Shown one piece after another: positions 8,974 through 18,320 of a stretch of DNA of 49,941 nt (its first letter is position 1; every line of letters begins with the position of its first letter). A program made the position numbers and the translations under genes. Source of the DNA: Oscillospiraceae bacterium (GTDB taxonomy: Bacteria > Bacillota > Clostridia > Oscillospirales > Oscillospiraceae); NCBI GenBank assembly GCA_022800525.1, contig JAAWQM010000016.1, positions 1-49,941 on the forward strand, read 5' to 3'. The notes under the pieces were generated by a model. That model had not been told where the DNA came from. It saw only the letters and a list, made by a program, of their open reading frames with translations, and did no database searches.

Positions 8974-9016
8974 AGGTGTTCCTCCCTATATGTGAACTTT
9001 GTGGTCTTCCACTTTT

Positions 9017-9046
9017 ACAATACCACATTTCACGCGGAACATGCAA
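9017..9046 (-). promoter_or_regulatory. Promoter of the glycosidase-like gene
   Basis: On the minus strand TTGCAT (9041-9046) and TATTGT (9017-9022) are separated by 18 bases, and TG precedes the -10 box as in extended promoters. It lies about 45 bases upstream of the GTG start. Confidence 0.55.
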
Positions 9047-9104
9047 CCAGTTTTTTGATAAATTGACAGTTTTCTCAAAAAATTTCAGCCCTCCCCAGCG
9101 GAGG

Positions 9105-9134
9105 GAAAAGGCGGCAGGGGTTCGTCCCGCCGCC
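9105..9134 (-). terminator. Terminator of the purine operon
   Basis: Seven bases after the purL stop, GGCGGCGGG and CCCCTGCCGCC form a GC-rich hairpin (9110-9134) followed on the minus strand by TTTTCCC. It closes the operon that begins at purE. Confidence 0.65.
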
Positions 9135-9140
9135 CTCGCC

Positions 9141-12100
9141 TTATCTAAAGTATTTCGCCGCGCTGTGAAACAGACCCATATCGTATTGGCCGGGGACATT
9201 GCGGTAGAGGCTGGGGCCAATGCGCTCGCTGTGACCCATCTTGCCCAGCACCCGGCCGTCCGGAGAGGTGACGCCCTCGATGGCCTCCGCCGACCCGTTG
9301 GGGTTGAAGGCCGTGTCCATAGAGAGGGAGCCCTCCAGGTCCACGTACCGGGTGGCGATCTGGCCGTTGGCGTCCAGCTGGTTCAGAACGCTCTCCGGCG
9401 CGATGAAGCGCCCCTCGCCGTGGGAAATGGGGACGCTGTAGCCCATCCCGCCCAGCTCCGCCTCCATCAGCCAGGGGGACAGCTTGGAGCAGACCACCGT
9501 GCGCACGATGGAGGACTGGTGCCGCCCGATGGCGTTGTAGGTCAGGGTGGGGCAGTTCTCGTCCGTATCGCGGATTTCTCCGAAGGGGATCAGCCCCAGC
9601 TTCACCAATGCCTGGAAGCCGTTGCAGATGCCCAGCATCAGGCCGTCCCGGCTTTTCAGCAGGTCATGGATGGCGTCCGTCAGGCGGGGATTGCGCAGGA
9701 AGGAGACGATGAATTTCGCGGAGCCGTCCGGCTCGTCGCCGCCGGAGAACCCGCCGGGGAGGAACACGATCTGCGCCTTCTGGATGGCGTGCTCCAGTCC
9801 CAGCGCGGACTGGGCCAGAGCGTCGGGGGTCAGGTTGCGGATGACCACCGTCTCCGCCTCCAGCCCCGCCCGCAGGCAGGCCCGGACGGAATCATACTCG
9901 CAGTTGGTTCCGGGGAAGACGGGGATGACCACGCGGGGCTTGGCGCACTTGTGCTTCGCCAGGATGGGACTCGCCATGACGCCCTTTTCGGAAACAATGG
10001 ACACCGGCGGGTCCCCGGCGGCTTTCACCCGTGTGGGGTACACGTCCTCCAGGACGCTTTCGTTCAGCTTCAGCAGCTCGCCAATGGGGGCGGAATCGCC
10101 GCTGAGGACGATCTCCGGGGCCTCGGCGGTCACGCCGACGCGCTGGGCATAGGGGCAGTCAATATCCTCCGCCAGCTCCGCCACGATGGCCCCGTAAAAC
10201 GGGGTATACCACAACTCATCCTCCAGCTCCGCCTCCGATTGGAACCCGATCCGGTTGCCGAAGGACATCTTCATCACCGCCTCAGCGATGCTGTCCTCAA
10301 TGGCCCACGCGGCCTTCACCTTTCCGGCCTGGGCCAGGGCGTGGAACGACTCCCAGGCAGCCTTTGTCTCCTCCGGGTTCGCGCCGCTGAAGAGGTATAC
10401 CGGATGGCCCGCCTCCTTGAACTCGGGCGTAACAACCTTGTCCGCCTGAATGGGTGCGACGGCGAAGGAAATCACCGTGGGCGGCACGTCCAGGTCCATA
10501 AAGGAGCCGGACATGGAGTCCTTGCCGCCGATGGCGGCGCAGCCGTAGTCCAGCTGGGCCTCCATCGCCCCCAGCAGGGCGGAAAACGGCTTGCCCCACC
10601 GTTCCGGGTCATCCCGCAGCTTCTCAAAAAACTCCTGTAACGTAAAGTACGCTTTTTTATAGTCCGCTCCCGCCGCCACAACCTTGGTCAGGGAGGTGAC
10701 CACAGCGTCCATCGCCCCGGCGAAGGGGTCAATGGACAGCCGCTCCGGGTCGCAGCCGTAGGCCATGACGCTGGCCTGTTTGGTCTCCTGCCCGGGCAGC
10801 ACCGGCAGCAGGGCCGTCATGGACTGGGCGGGGGTCCGCTGGGTTTTGCCGCCGAAGGGCATGGTCACGCTGCCCGCGCCGATGGTGGAATCGAACCGCT
10901 CCATCAGTCCCCGCCGGGAGGCGCATGGCAGGCTTGCCGCCAGTTCGCGCAGGCTATGGAACCTGGGCCGTCCCATGGCGGCGCGGTCCTTCTCCTTTAC
11001 CGTCACCGCCGCGCGCTTCACCGCGCCGTTGGTGTCCAGGAAGGCCCGGCTCAGGTCCGCGATGGTCTCACCCCGCCACCTCATCACCATCCGGGGGCTT
11101 TCCGTCACCACGGCGGCGCGGTAGGCCTCCAGGTTCTCGGTCTCAGCCAGGAAAATAAACTGCTGTTCATCCTCCGGCGCGACAACTACCGCCATGCGCT
11201 CCTGGCTCTCGGAGATGGCAAGCTCGGTGCCGTCCAGGCCGTCGTACTTCTTCCGCACGGCGTCCAGGTCGATTTCCAGCCCGTCCGCCAGCTCGCCGAT
11301 GGCGACGCTGACGCCGCCCGCGCCGAAGTCGTTGCAGCGCTTGATGAGCCTCGTGACATTGGGATTGCGGAACAGCCGCTGGAGCTTGCGCTCCTCGGGG
11401 GCGTTGCCCTTCTGGACCTCGGAGGCCATGGTGGTCAGGGATTTCAGGTTGTGGCTCTTGGAGGACCCGGTGGCCCCGCCGATGCCGTCCCGGCCCGTGC
11501 GGCCTCCCAGGAGGATCACCACATCCCCCGGCGCGGGACGCTCCCGCCGGACGTTCTCCGCCGGGGCCGCCGCCACCACCGCGCCGCACTCCAGATGCTT
11601 GGCGGTATAGCCGGGGTGGTACAGCTCCGCCACGTGTCCGGTGGCAAGGCCGATCTGGTTGCCGTAGGAGGAGTACCCCGCCGCCGCCGTCTGGGCAATT
11701 TTCCGCTGGGGCAGCTTACCGGGGAGAGTATCCGCAAAGGACGCCCTGGGGTCGCCGCAGCCGGTGACGCGCATGGCCTGATGGACGTAGGCCCGCCCGG
11801 ACAGGGGATCCCGGATACATCCGCCGATGCAGGTGGCCGCGCCGCCGAAGGGCTCGATCTCCGTGGGGTGGTTGTGGGTCTCGTTCTTGAACATGAGCAG
11901 CCAGTCCTGCTCCTTCCCGTCCACCACGGCGGGGACGTGGATGGAGCAGGCGTTGATTTCCTCGCTCTCGTCCAGCTCCGGCAGAAGGCCCCGCTTTTTC
12001 AGGACCTTTGTCCCGATAGTGGCGATGTCCATGAGGGTCTGAGGCCGCTTTTCCGCCTCCTCGCCGTAGACCTCCGCACGGGCGGCAAGGTAGCGCTCAT

Positions 12101-12863
12101 AGGCCGCTTTCACGCTGGTATCGTACTGTCCGGACGGTTCCCCGATCCGGATATCCTCCAGGTGGGTGGAGAAGGTGGTGTGACGGCAGTGGTCGGACCA
12201 GTAGGTGTCCACCACCCGCACCTCGGTGATGGTGGGGTCCCGGCGCTCCGTGTCGCGGAAATAGCCCTGGAGAAATTTCAGATCGTCCAGGTCCATCGCC
12301 AGCCCCAGCTTCTCCAGCAGGGCCTCCAGCCCCGCCCCGCCCAGCCTGGTGAAGCCTGTCAGGGTCTCCACCATCGGCGGCGCGTCATAGGAGCGGACCA
12401 GGGTGCCGGGCTTCTCCATGGCGGCCTCCCGGCTCTCCACAGGGTTGATGATGTAGCCCTTGATCCTGTCCAGCTCCTCCCGGCTCAGCCGCCCCTTCAG
12501 CAGATACACCTTGGCATGACGGACCAGGGGCCGCTCCACTCCCGCCATCAGCTGCACGCACTGGGCGCAGGAGTCCGCCCGCTGGTCGAACTGCCCCGGC
12601 AGGGCCTCCACCGCCAGCAGGCTGTGGATGTCCCTGGGCTCGGGAAAGGTCTCGTCCCAGACCACATCCGCCTGGGGCTCGGAAAACACAATACGCTTGG
12701 CTTTCTCATAGACGTCCGGGGCGATGCCCTCCACGTCGTAGCGGTTCAGGATGCGCACTCCCTCCAGGCTCTCAACCCCCAGAAAGCCCCGCAGGTCCCC
12801 CAGCAGGCTCCCGGCCTCCGGAGACAGCCCCTCCCGCTTTTCCACAAAGATTCGATAGACCAT
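9141..12863 (-). CDS. purL: Phosphoribosylformylglycinamidine synthase, single-chain
   Basis: This converts FGAR, glutamine and ATP to FGAM (step 4 of purine synthesis). At 1,240 residues it is the long form that joins the PurS-like, synthetase and glutaminase parts; no separate purS or purQ occurs here. The synthetase half shows NETHNHPTEIEPFGGAATC and TRLIKRCNDFGAGGVS. The C-terminal glutaminase has GTNCEYDSV, the nucleophile Cys in LGICNGFQAL, and SHGEGRF carrying the catalytic His. The start overlaps the purD stop by one base (TAATG). It is the last gene of the operon and is followed by a terminator. Confidence 0.97.
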   Translation of the reverse strand: MVYRIFVEKREGLSPEAGSLLGDLRGFLGVESLEGVRILNRYDVEGIAPDVYEKAKRIVFSEPQADVVWDETFPEPRDIHSLLAVEALPGQFDQRADSCAQCVQLMAGVERPLVRHAKVYLLKGRLSREELDRIKGYIINPVESREAAMEKPGTLVRSYDAPPMVETLTGFTRLGGAGLEALLEKLGLAMDLDDLKFLQGYFRDTERRDPTITEVRVVDTYWSDHCRHTTFSTHLEDIRIGEPSGQYDTSVKAAYERYLAARAEVYGEEAEKRPQTLMDIATIGTKVLKKRGLLPELDESEEINACSIHVPAVVDGKEQDWLLMFKNETHNHPTEIEPFGGAATCIGGCIRDPLSGRAYVHQAMRVTGCGDPRASFADTLPGKLPQRKIAQTAAAGYSSYGNQIGLATGHVAELYHPGYTAKHLECGAVVAAAPAENVRRERPAPGDVVILLGGRTGRDGIGGATGSSKSHNLKSLTTMASEVQKGNAPEERKLQRLFRNPNVTRLIKRCNDFGAGGVSVAIGELADGLEIDLDAVRKKYDGLDGTELAISESQERMAVVVAPEDEQQFIFLAETENLEAYRAAVVTESPRMVMRWRGETIADLSRAFLDTNGAVKRAAVTVKEKDRAAMGRPRFHSLRELAASLPCASRRGLMERFDSTIGAGSVTMPFGGKTQRTPAQSMTALLPVLPGQETKQASVMAYGCDPERLSIDPFAGAMDAVVTSLTKVVAAGADYKKAYFTLQEFFEKLRDDPERWGKPFSALLGAMEAQLDYGCAAIGGKDSMSGSFMDLDVPPTVISFAVAPIQADKVVTPEFKEAGHPVYLFSGANPEETKAAWESFHALAQAGKVKAAWAIEDSIAEAVMKMSFGNRIGFQSEAELEDELWYTPFYGAIVAELAEDIDCPYAQRVGVTAEAPEIVLSGDSAPIGELLKLNESVLEDVYPTRVKAAGDPPVSIVSEKGVMASPILAKHKCAKPRVVIPVFPGTNCEYDSVRACLRAGLEAETVVIRNLTPDALAQSALGLEHAIQKAQIVFLPGGFSGGDEPDGSAKFIVSFLRNPRLTDAIHDLLKSRDGLMLGICNGFQALVKLGLIPFGEIRDTDENCPTLTYNAIGRHQSSIVRTVVCSKLSPWLMEAELGGMGYSVPISHGEGRFIAPESVLNQLDANGQIATRYVDLEGSLSMDTAFNPNGSAEAIEGVTSPDGRVLGKMGHSERIGPSLYRNVPGQYDMGLFHSAAKYFR

Positions 12864-14140
12864 TATTTCTTTTCCTCCAGCGCTTTCAGCGCCCGCTGGC
12901 CGATGTCCCGGCGGCAGAAGGCGTGATCGAAGTGAATGCGGTCCGCCAGGGCGTAGGCCCTGGCGATGGCGGCGGGCAGGTCATCCGCCACAGCCGCCGC
13001 GCCCAGTACCCGGCCACCGCTGGTAACAAGCTGCCCGTCCCTCCGGGCGGCTCCGGCGATGTAGACGCGCTCGTCCGGCCCGGTCTCCGGCAGGGTAATG
13101 GCAAACCCCTTCCCGTACTTCCCCGGATAGCCCTTGGAGGCCAGGACGACGCAGCAGGCGGACTTTTCGCTGAATTTCACCTCTGTCTCCGCCAGCCTGC
13201 CTCCGGATACCGCCAGCATGACCTCCAGCAGGCTGCTCTCCAGCAGGGGCAGCACCACCTGGGTCTCCGGGTCTCCGAAACGGCAGTTGTACTCGATGAC
13301 CTTCGGCCCGTCCGGCGTCAGCATCAGCCCGAAGTACAGGCAGCCCTTGAAGGGCCGTCCCTCGGCCTTCATGGCCCGGATGGTGGGCAGGAAAATCTTT
13401 TCCATGCACTCCGCCGCGATTTCAGGCGTGTAATAGGGGTTGGGGGCGATGGTCCCCATACCGCCGGTGTTGAGGCCCTTGTCGCCGTCCAGGGCCCGCT
13501 TGTGGTCCATGGAGGACGCCATGGGGACGATGGTTTCCCCGTCGGTGAAGGACAGCACGGAGACCTCCGGCCCGGTCAGAAATTCCTCAATGACCACCGT
13601 CGCGCCGCTGTCGCCGAACACGCGGCCCTCCATCATGGAGCGGACGGCCTCCCTGGCGGCGTCCCTGGTCTCGCAAATGAGGACGCCCTTGCCCAGGGCC
13701 AGCCCGTCGGCCTTGACCACCACGGGCAGGGGGCAGGCGTCCACATAAGCCAGCGCGGCGGCCGGATCGGAAAAGGCCTCATAGGCGGCGGTGGGGATGC
13801 CGTATTTTTTCATCAGGTCCTTGGCAAACGCCTTGCTGCCCTCGATGACGGCGGCGCTCTTTCTGGGACCGAAGCAGGGGAAGCCCTCATCCTCCAGGGC
13901 GTCCACCATGCCCAGCGCCAGGGGGTCGTCCGGGGCCACTACCACAAAGTCAGCCGCGTACCGCTTCGCCGCGGCAACCACGGCGGAAATATCCGTGGCT
14001 GAGCCCTCCAGGCAGACGGCGTCGGCGGCGATGCCGCCGTTTCCCGGAAGGGCGTAGACAATCTCCGTCCGCGCATCCTCCTTCAGTTTCTTGATGATCG
14101 CGTGTTCGCGGCCTCCGCCGCCGACGACTAGGATCTTCAT
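12863..14140 (-). CDS. purD: Phosphoribosylamine-glycine ligase (GAR synthetase)
   Basis: PurD joins phosphoribosylamine to glycine with ATP (step 2). The 425-residue protein has the N-terminal glycine-rich loop MKILVVGGGGREHAI, the ATP-grasp fold with VVKADGLALGKGV, and the signature EYNCRFGDPETQVVLPLL. Its length fits the family. The ribosome binding site is modest (AGAGGT). Upstream, 210 bases with three strong inverted repeats separate it from the AICAR transformylase gene, the second largest internal gap in the operon. Downstream it overlaps purL by one base. Confidence 0.97.
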   Translation of the reverse strand: MKILVVGGGGREHAIIKKLKEDARTEIVYALPGNGGIAADAVCLEGSATDISAVVAAAKRYAADFVVVAPDDPLALGMVDALEDEGFPCFGPRKSAAVIEGSKAFAKDLMKKYGIPTAAYEAFSDPAAALAYVDACPLPVVVKADGLALGKGVLICETRDAAREAVRSMMEGRVFGDSGATVVIEEFLTGPEVSVLSFTDGETIVPMASSMDHKRALDGDKGLNTGGMGTIAPNPYYTPEIAAECMEKIFLPTIRAMKAEGRPFKGCLYFGLMLTPDGPKVIEYNCRFGDPETQVVLPLLESSLLEVMLAVSGGRLAETEVKFSEKSACCVVLASKGYPGKYGKGFAITLPETGPDERVYIAGAARRDGQLVTSGGRVLGAAAVADDLPAAIARAYALADRIHFDHAFCRRDIGQRALKALEEKK

Positions 14141-14158
14141 GTTAATACCTCTGTTTGG

Positions 14159-14285
14159 GATATTATTTCCGAATTAAAAATTCGGAAATAATATCTTTGA
14201 TTTAAGCCGTTTTGCTCGCCGCCACAGGCGGCAACCGCAAAACATGGCATATATTACTTCCGACCTGAAAGGTCGGAAGTAATAT
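14159..14285. repeat. Three stacked inverted repeats between purH and purD
   Basis: IR1 has perfect 17-base arms GATATTATTTCCGAATT (14159-14175) and its complement (14179-14195). IR2 has perfect 15-base arms ATATTACTTCCGACC (14251-14265) and 14271-14285. Between them a third hairpin has GTTTTGC/GCAAAAC outer arms and GCCGCC/GGCGGC inner arms (14209-14243). IR1 and IR2 share the ATATTAyTTCCGA pattern, so they are related rather than random. No U-run follows in the transcribed direction, so simple termination is unlikely. mRNA processing sites or remains of a small mobile element are possible. The remainder of the 14141-14350 gap shows nothing I recognise. Confidence 0.8.
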
Positions 14286-14350
14286 TTTAGACCTTTGGAA
14301 ACAATGCCCGTCCCTGCATGGCCGGTATGTCCTTGAATTCTGAATATCGA

Positions 14351-15535
14351 TTAATGGTGAAACAGCCGCATCCCGGTAAACGCCATGACCATATCGTAGT
14401 CGTTGCACTTGGCGATGACCAGATCGTCCCGGATGGAGCCGCCGGGCTCGGCGATGTACCGCACGCCGCTGCGCCGCGCCCGCTCGATGTTGTCAGCGAA
14501 GGGGAAGAACGCGTCGCTGCCCAGGGCCACGCCCTTGCGGTTATCCAGCCACGCCCGGGCCTCCTGAGCCGCCAGGGGCACAGGACGGACGGTGAAATAG
14601 TTCTGCCAGACGCCCTCCATACAGACGTCCTCCTCATTGCCGTTGATGTAGCTGTCGATCACGTTGTCCCGCTCCGGACGGCCCAGGGCGGGCAGGAACG
14701 GCAGGGACAGGACCTTCGGATGCTGGCGGAGGTGCCAGGTGTCCGCTTTTGTCCCGGCCAGACGGGTGCAGTGAATGCGGCTCTGCTGGCCAGCGCCCAC
14801 GCCGATGGCCTGGCCGTCGACGGCGTAGCATACGGAGTTGGACTGGGTGTACTTCAGCGTGATGAGGGCCACGATCAGATCCCGCTTCGCCTCCTCCGGC
14901 AGGGCGGTGTTGGCGGTGACGATGTTCTCCAGCAGGTGGGGCCCGATTCTGAACTCGTTGCGGCCCTGCTGGAAGGTGACGCCGTAGACCTCCTTGGTCT
15001 CCTGGGGGGCGGGGACGTAATCCGGATCGATCCGGACGATGTTATAGCCGCCCTTGCGCTTGGTTTTCAGGATCTCCAGGGCCTCGTCCGTGTAGCCGGG
15101 GGCGATGACGCCGTCGGAGACCTCCCGCTGGATGAGTCTGGCGGTGGCCGCGTCGCACACGTCGCTCAGCGCCGCCCAGTCACCGAAGGAGCACAGGCGG
15201 TCCGTGCCCCTGGCCCGGGCGTAGGCGCAGGCCAGGGGGCTGGCGTCCAGATCCGGCACATCGTCCACGAAGCAGGCCTGCTTGAGGGCCTTGCCCAGAG
15301 GCAGGCCCACTGCGGCGGAGGTGGGGGAGACGTGCTTGAAGGAGGTGGCGGCGGGCAGGCCCAGGGCCTCCTTCAGCTCCGTCACCAGCTGCCACGCGTT
15401 CAGCGCGTCCAGGAAGTTGATGTAGCCGGGCTTGCCGTTGAGAACCTCCAGGGGAAGCTCGCTCCCGTCCCTCATGAAAATGCGGGACGGCCTCTGGTTG
15501 GGGTTGCAGCCGTATTTCAATTCTAATTCGTTCAT
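14351..15535 (-). CDS. purH: AICAR transformylase, stand-alone
   Basis: This catalyses step 9, formylation of AICAR to FAICAR with 10-formyl-THF. In most bacteria this activity is the C-terminal domain of bifunctional PurH. Here the protein is 394 residues and only that domain is present: it begins MNELELKYGCNPNQRPSRIF, contains the catalytic Lys-His pair in SFKHVSPTSAAVG, and ends with RYIAEPGGSIRDDLVIAKCN. The missing cyclohydrolase is supplied by the unrelated gene at 17002. AAAGGAGTACCACC precedes the ATG. It lies 25 bases after purB. The symbol purH is used for the transformylase activity only. Confidence 0.93.
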   Translation of the reverse strand: MNELELKYGCNPNQRPSRIFMRDGSELPLEVLNGKPGYINFLDALNAWQLVTELKEALGLPAATSFKHVSPTSAAVGLPLGKALKQACFVDDVPDLDASPLACAYARARGTDRLCSFGDWAALSDVCDAATARLIQREVSDGVIAPGYTDEALEILKTKRKGGYNIVRIDPDYVPAPQETKEVYGVTFQQGRNEFRIGPHLLENIVTANTALPEEAKRDLIVALITLKYTQSNSVCYAVDGQAIGVGAGQQSRIHCTRLAGTKADTWHLRQHPKVLSLPFLPALGRPERDNVIDSYINGNEEDVCMEGVWQNYFTVRPVPLAAQEARAWLDNRKGVALGSDAFFPFADNIERARRSGVRYIAEPGGSIRDDLVIAKCNDYDMVMAFTGMRLFHH

Positions 15536-15560
15536 GGTGGTACTCCTTTGGCGTTCACGC

Positions 15561-16997
15561 CTATACGTTCAGCTCTGCCTGAATGGATTCGTCCGGGTAT
15601 CCTGCCAGCAGCGGGGCAATCTCGCCGCGCAGGAACTCCGTCACCTGACTGGGGGCGCGGCCCACGTACTTCTCCGGGGCCATCTGCGCTTCGATCTCCT
15701 CCCGGCTCAGGGGGAACAGCGGGTCGTCCACGATGCGGTCAATGAGGTCGTTCTGTCCGCCCTCCAGCTTTACCCTCCGGGCGGCGGCGTGGGAGTGCTC
15801 CCGCAGGGCCTCGTGGAGCTCCTGGCGGTTCCCGCCCCGTTTGACGGCCTCCATCATGATGTTCTCCGTCGCCATGAAGGGCAGCTTTTCCATCACCCTC
15901 CGGCGGACCACGCGGTCATAGACCACCAGCCCGGCGGTGACGTTGATATAGATTTCCAGGATGGCGTCCACCGCCAGGAACGCCTCCGCCACGGCGATAC
16001 GCTTGTTGGCGCTGTCGTCCAGGGTGCGCTCGAACCACTGTGTGGCGGCGGTCATGGCGGGGTTGACCCCGTCCTGAATGACGTACCGGGCCAGGGCGCA
16101 GATGCGCTCCGAGCGCATGGGATTTCTCTTGTAGGGCATGGCGGAGGAGCCAATCTGGTTTTTCTCAAAGGGCTCCTCCATCTCCTCAAAGGACTGCAAA
16201 ATCCGCAGGTCATTGGCGAACTTGCACGCCGACTGGGCCACGCCGGAGAGAGCCGCCAGCACATAGGCGTCGGTCTTCCGGGAGTAGGTCTGTCCGGAGA
16301 CGGCGACGCACTTCTCAAAGCCCATCTGCTCCGCCACCAGACGCTCCAGCTCCTTGACCTTGTCCTCATCGCACTCAAACAGCTCCATGAAGCTGGCCTG
16401 GGTGCCGGTGGTGCCCTTCGCGCCACGCAGGCGCAGCTGGCCCACCTGGAACTCCAGGTTCTCCATGTCCATCACCAGCTCGTTCATCCACAGCGCTGCC
16501 CGCTTGCCCACAGTGGTCAGCTGGGCGGGCTGCAGGTGGGTGTAGGCGAGACAGGGCAGGTCCTTGTACTTCTCCGCGAAGGCGGAGAGGTTGCGCAGTA
16601 CCTGGGCGCACTTGCGCAGCGTCAGCCGGGACGCGTCCCGAAGAATCAGAATGTCGGTGTTGTCCCCCACGTAGCAGGAGGTGGCCCCCAGATGGATGAT
16701 GGCTTCTGCGTCCGGACACTGCTGGCCGTAGGCGTAGACGTGGCTCATGACGTCGTGGCGGACCAGCTTTTCCCTGGCCTCGGCCACGTCGTAGTTGATA
16801 TCCTCAGCGTGGGCCTCCAGCTGCGCGATCTGCTCCTGGGTGACGTTCAGCCCCAGCTGGCGCTCGGCCCTGGCCAGGGCAATCCACAGCCTGCGCCATG
16901 TGCGGAATTTATTGTTGTCGGAGAAAAGATACTGCATCTCCTTACTGGCATACCGGGTGGACAGCGGGGAGGTGTAGCCGTCGCGGTTATGTTCCAT
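15561..16997 (-). CDS. purB: Adenylosuccinate lyase
   Basis: PurB removes fumarate from SAICAR (step 8) and from adenylosuccinate on the way to AMP. The protein is 478 residues from the ATG at 16997, which has AGGAGG nine bases upstream; a longer frame to 17039 lacks such a site. The superfamily signature is SSAMPYKRNPMRSE (about residues 275-288), and the region ATSCYVGDNTDILILRDA carries an active-site stretch. It is placed between the two enzymes that complete IMP formation, so steps 8-10 are encoded together. It starts five bases after the preceding stop. Confidence 0.96.
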   Translation of the reverse strand: MEHNRDGYTSPLSTRYASKEMQYLFSDNNKFRTWRRLWIALARAERQLGLNVTQEQIAQLEAHAEDINYDVAEAREKLVRHDVMSHVYAYGQQCPDAEAIIHLGATSCYVGDNTDILILRDASRLTLRKCAQVLRNLSAFAEKYKDLPCLAYTHLQPAQLTTVGKRAALWMNELVMDMENLEFQVGQLRLRGAKGTTGTQASFMELFECDEDKVKELERLVAEQMGFEKCVAVSGQTYSRKTDAYVLAALSGVAQSACKFANDLRILQSFEEMEEPFEKNQIGSSAMPYKRNPMRSERICALARYVIQDGVNPAMTAATQWFERTLDDSANKRIAVAEAFLAVDAILEIYINVTAGLVVYDRVVRRRVMEKLPFMATENIMMEAVKRGGNRQELHEALREHSHAAARRVKLEGGQNDLIDRIVDDPLFPLSREEIEAQMAPEKYVGRAPSQVTEFLRGEIAPLLAGYPDESIQAELNV

Positions 16998-17001
16998 AGC
17001 G

Positions 17002-17715
17002 TCAATCCTCCTTGTGCTTATTGTAGATAGTATCCGCAAAGCTCTTGCTCTCTATATCGATATACCGCACAAAGAGAGAGACCTTGTTGTCCTCGTTCAG
17101 GCTCTCCCACAGCTCCTTCGCCAGCGTGGCAGGATAGGGCGTGGCAATATCTATCATGACCGGCTCTCCCTCGAAGGAGGGCAGCGGGTTGCCGTCGCCC
17201 TGGTAGGTGCTGATAAAATGCCCGGTCCCGGCTACAGGCGCGTCGTACTCATAGAAGTACCGGCAGCAGCAGGACGGGTCGCCGTCCAGGCTCTTGAGGA
17301 TGGACAGATTATAGCTCCCGTCCGGCTTCACCACGCCGGAGATGCGCGGCGTCCAGTTGGGGCCGTCCGGCTCGAAGGTGCGGGTATTCAGCGCGTGGCG
17401 GCAGCAGTGGCCCGCCTGGATGCTGTCCCGGATGGTATCGGTCTGGTCGCCGTTGGTGACGATGGTCAGGCCGTTCTCCATCCGGCGGACAGGATGGTAG
17501 ATAATCAGGGACGGGTCGGTCATTTTGCTCTCGTCAAAGGCTTTGGTGCGGATGCCGTCCTCCGTCCCCTCGAAGACCCGGTTGCGGCTGTTCTCGCTGC
17601 GGCCCATGATGAAATATGCAATCACGGCGCATTTGCCGTTCGGGCTGCGGCCCAGAAGGATGCCCCGGCCGGGGTAGCTGTTCCCGCGCAGCAGCGCGCA
17701 GAGGTCCTGTTTCAT
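17002..17715 (-). CDS. purO: IMP cyclohydrolase (PurO-like family)
   Basis: This closes the ring of FAICAR to give IMP, the final step. The 237-residue protein starts MKQDLCALLRGNSYPGRGI and has GKCAVIAYFIMGRSENSRNR and IATPYPATLAKELWESLN, features of the stand-alone family first described as archaeal PurO and also found in Clostridia. It is unrelated to the PurH cyclohydrolase domain. The ATG at 17715 overlaps the purN stop (ATGA) and has AGGAG upstream; the frame open to 17784 would add an unrelated tail. Co-location with a transformylase-only PurH makes the function nearly certain. Confidence 0.88.
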   Translation of the reverse strand: MKQDLCALLRGNSYPGRGILLGRSPNGKCAVIAYFIMGRSENSRNRVFEGTEDGIRTKAFDESKMTDPSLIIYHPVRRMENGLTIVTNGDQTDTIRDSIQAGHCCRHALNTRTFEPDGPNWTPRISGVVKPDGSYNLSILKSLDGDPSCCCRYFYEYDAPVAGTGHFISTYQGDGNPLPSFEGEPVMIDIATPYPATLAKELWESLNEDNKVSLFVRYIDIESKSFADTIYNKHKED

Positions 17716-18320
17716 TTGTTCGACTCCTTTTCCCGCACAAGCTGTGCGGCCACGATTTCCGCCGCCTGGGGCAGCAAGACCCATTCGGCCTGTTCCATCA
17801 CCCGCCGCTGTAAAATTTCGGGGGTGTCGCCGGGGAGAATACCGACCGCCTTTTGCAGAATGATCTTCCCTCCGTCCGGGACCTCGTTGACGTAGTGGAC
17901 GGTAGCCCCGGTGACCTTCACGCCGTAGTCCAGCGCCGCCTGATGGACCCGCAGGCCATAGAAGCCCTTCCCGCAGAAGGAGGGGATGAGGGAGGGGTGG
18001 ATGTTGATCATCGGCTTTCCAAAGCCGCGGAGAAGCTCCGCCGAAAAGATACCCAGAAAGCCCGCCAGGACAACCATATCGATCTTATGCGCCTCCAGGG
18101 CGGACAAGACCTTTTTCTCAAAATCCGGCTCCTTGCGGACGATCACAGCGCAATCAATCCCGGTCTTCCCGGCCCGGTCGATGGCTCCGATCCCCGCCCT
18201 GTCGGCGATGACCAGGGCGATCCGCCCGCTTTTCAGCTCTCCCTTGGCCTGAGCGTCAATGAGGGCCTGCAAGTTGGTCCCTCCGCCGGAGACCACCACG
18301 GCGACGCGGGCGGTCAGCAT
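17712..18320 (-). CDS. purN: Phosphoribosylglycinamide formyltransferase
   Basis: PurN formylates GAR using 10-formyl-THF (step 3). At 202 residues it has the usual length. The phosphate-binding start VVVSGGGTNLQALIDA, the catalytic Asn-His pair in MINIHPSLIPSF, and the Asp in VPDGGKIILQ are present. It overlaps purM by seven bases and the cyclohydrolase gene by four, so translation is probably coupled. Confidence 0.97.
   Translation of the reverse strand: MLTARVAVVVSGGGTNLQALIDAQAKGELKSGRIALVIADRAGIGAIDRAGKTGIDCAVIVRKEPDFEKKVLSALEAHKIDMVVLAGFLGIFSAELLRGFGKPMINIHPSLIPSFCGKGFYGLRVHQAALDYGVKVTGATVHYVNEVPDGGKIILQKAVGILPGDTPEILQRRVMEQAEWVLLPQAAEIVAAQLVREKESNK

Noticed and set aside
10956-12926. 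656-codon open frame opposite purL
   Set aside because: Low-complexity composition typical of the complement of GC-rich coding DNA; purL is certain.
14159-14285. Inverted repeats as ends of an insertion sequence
   Set aside because: There is no transposase or room for one, and no flanking duplication is apparent.
14351-15535. Truncated PurH as a pseudogene
   Set aside because: The protein is a complete transformylase domain with catalytic Lys-His, its own start and ribosome site, and the missing activity is encoded nearby.
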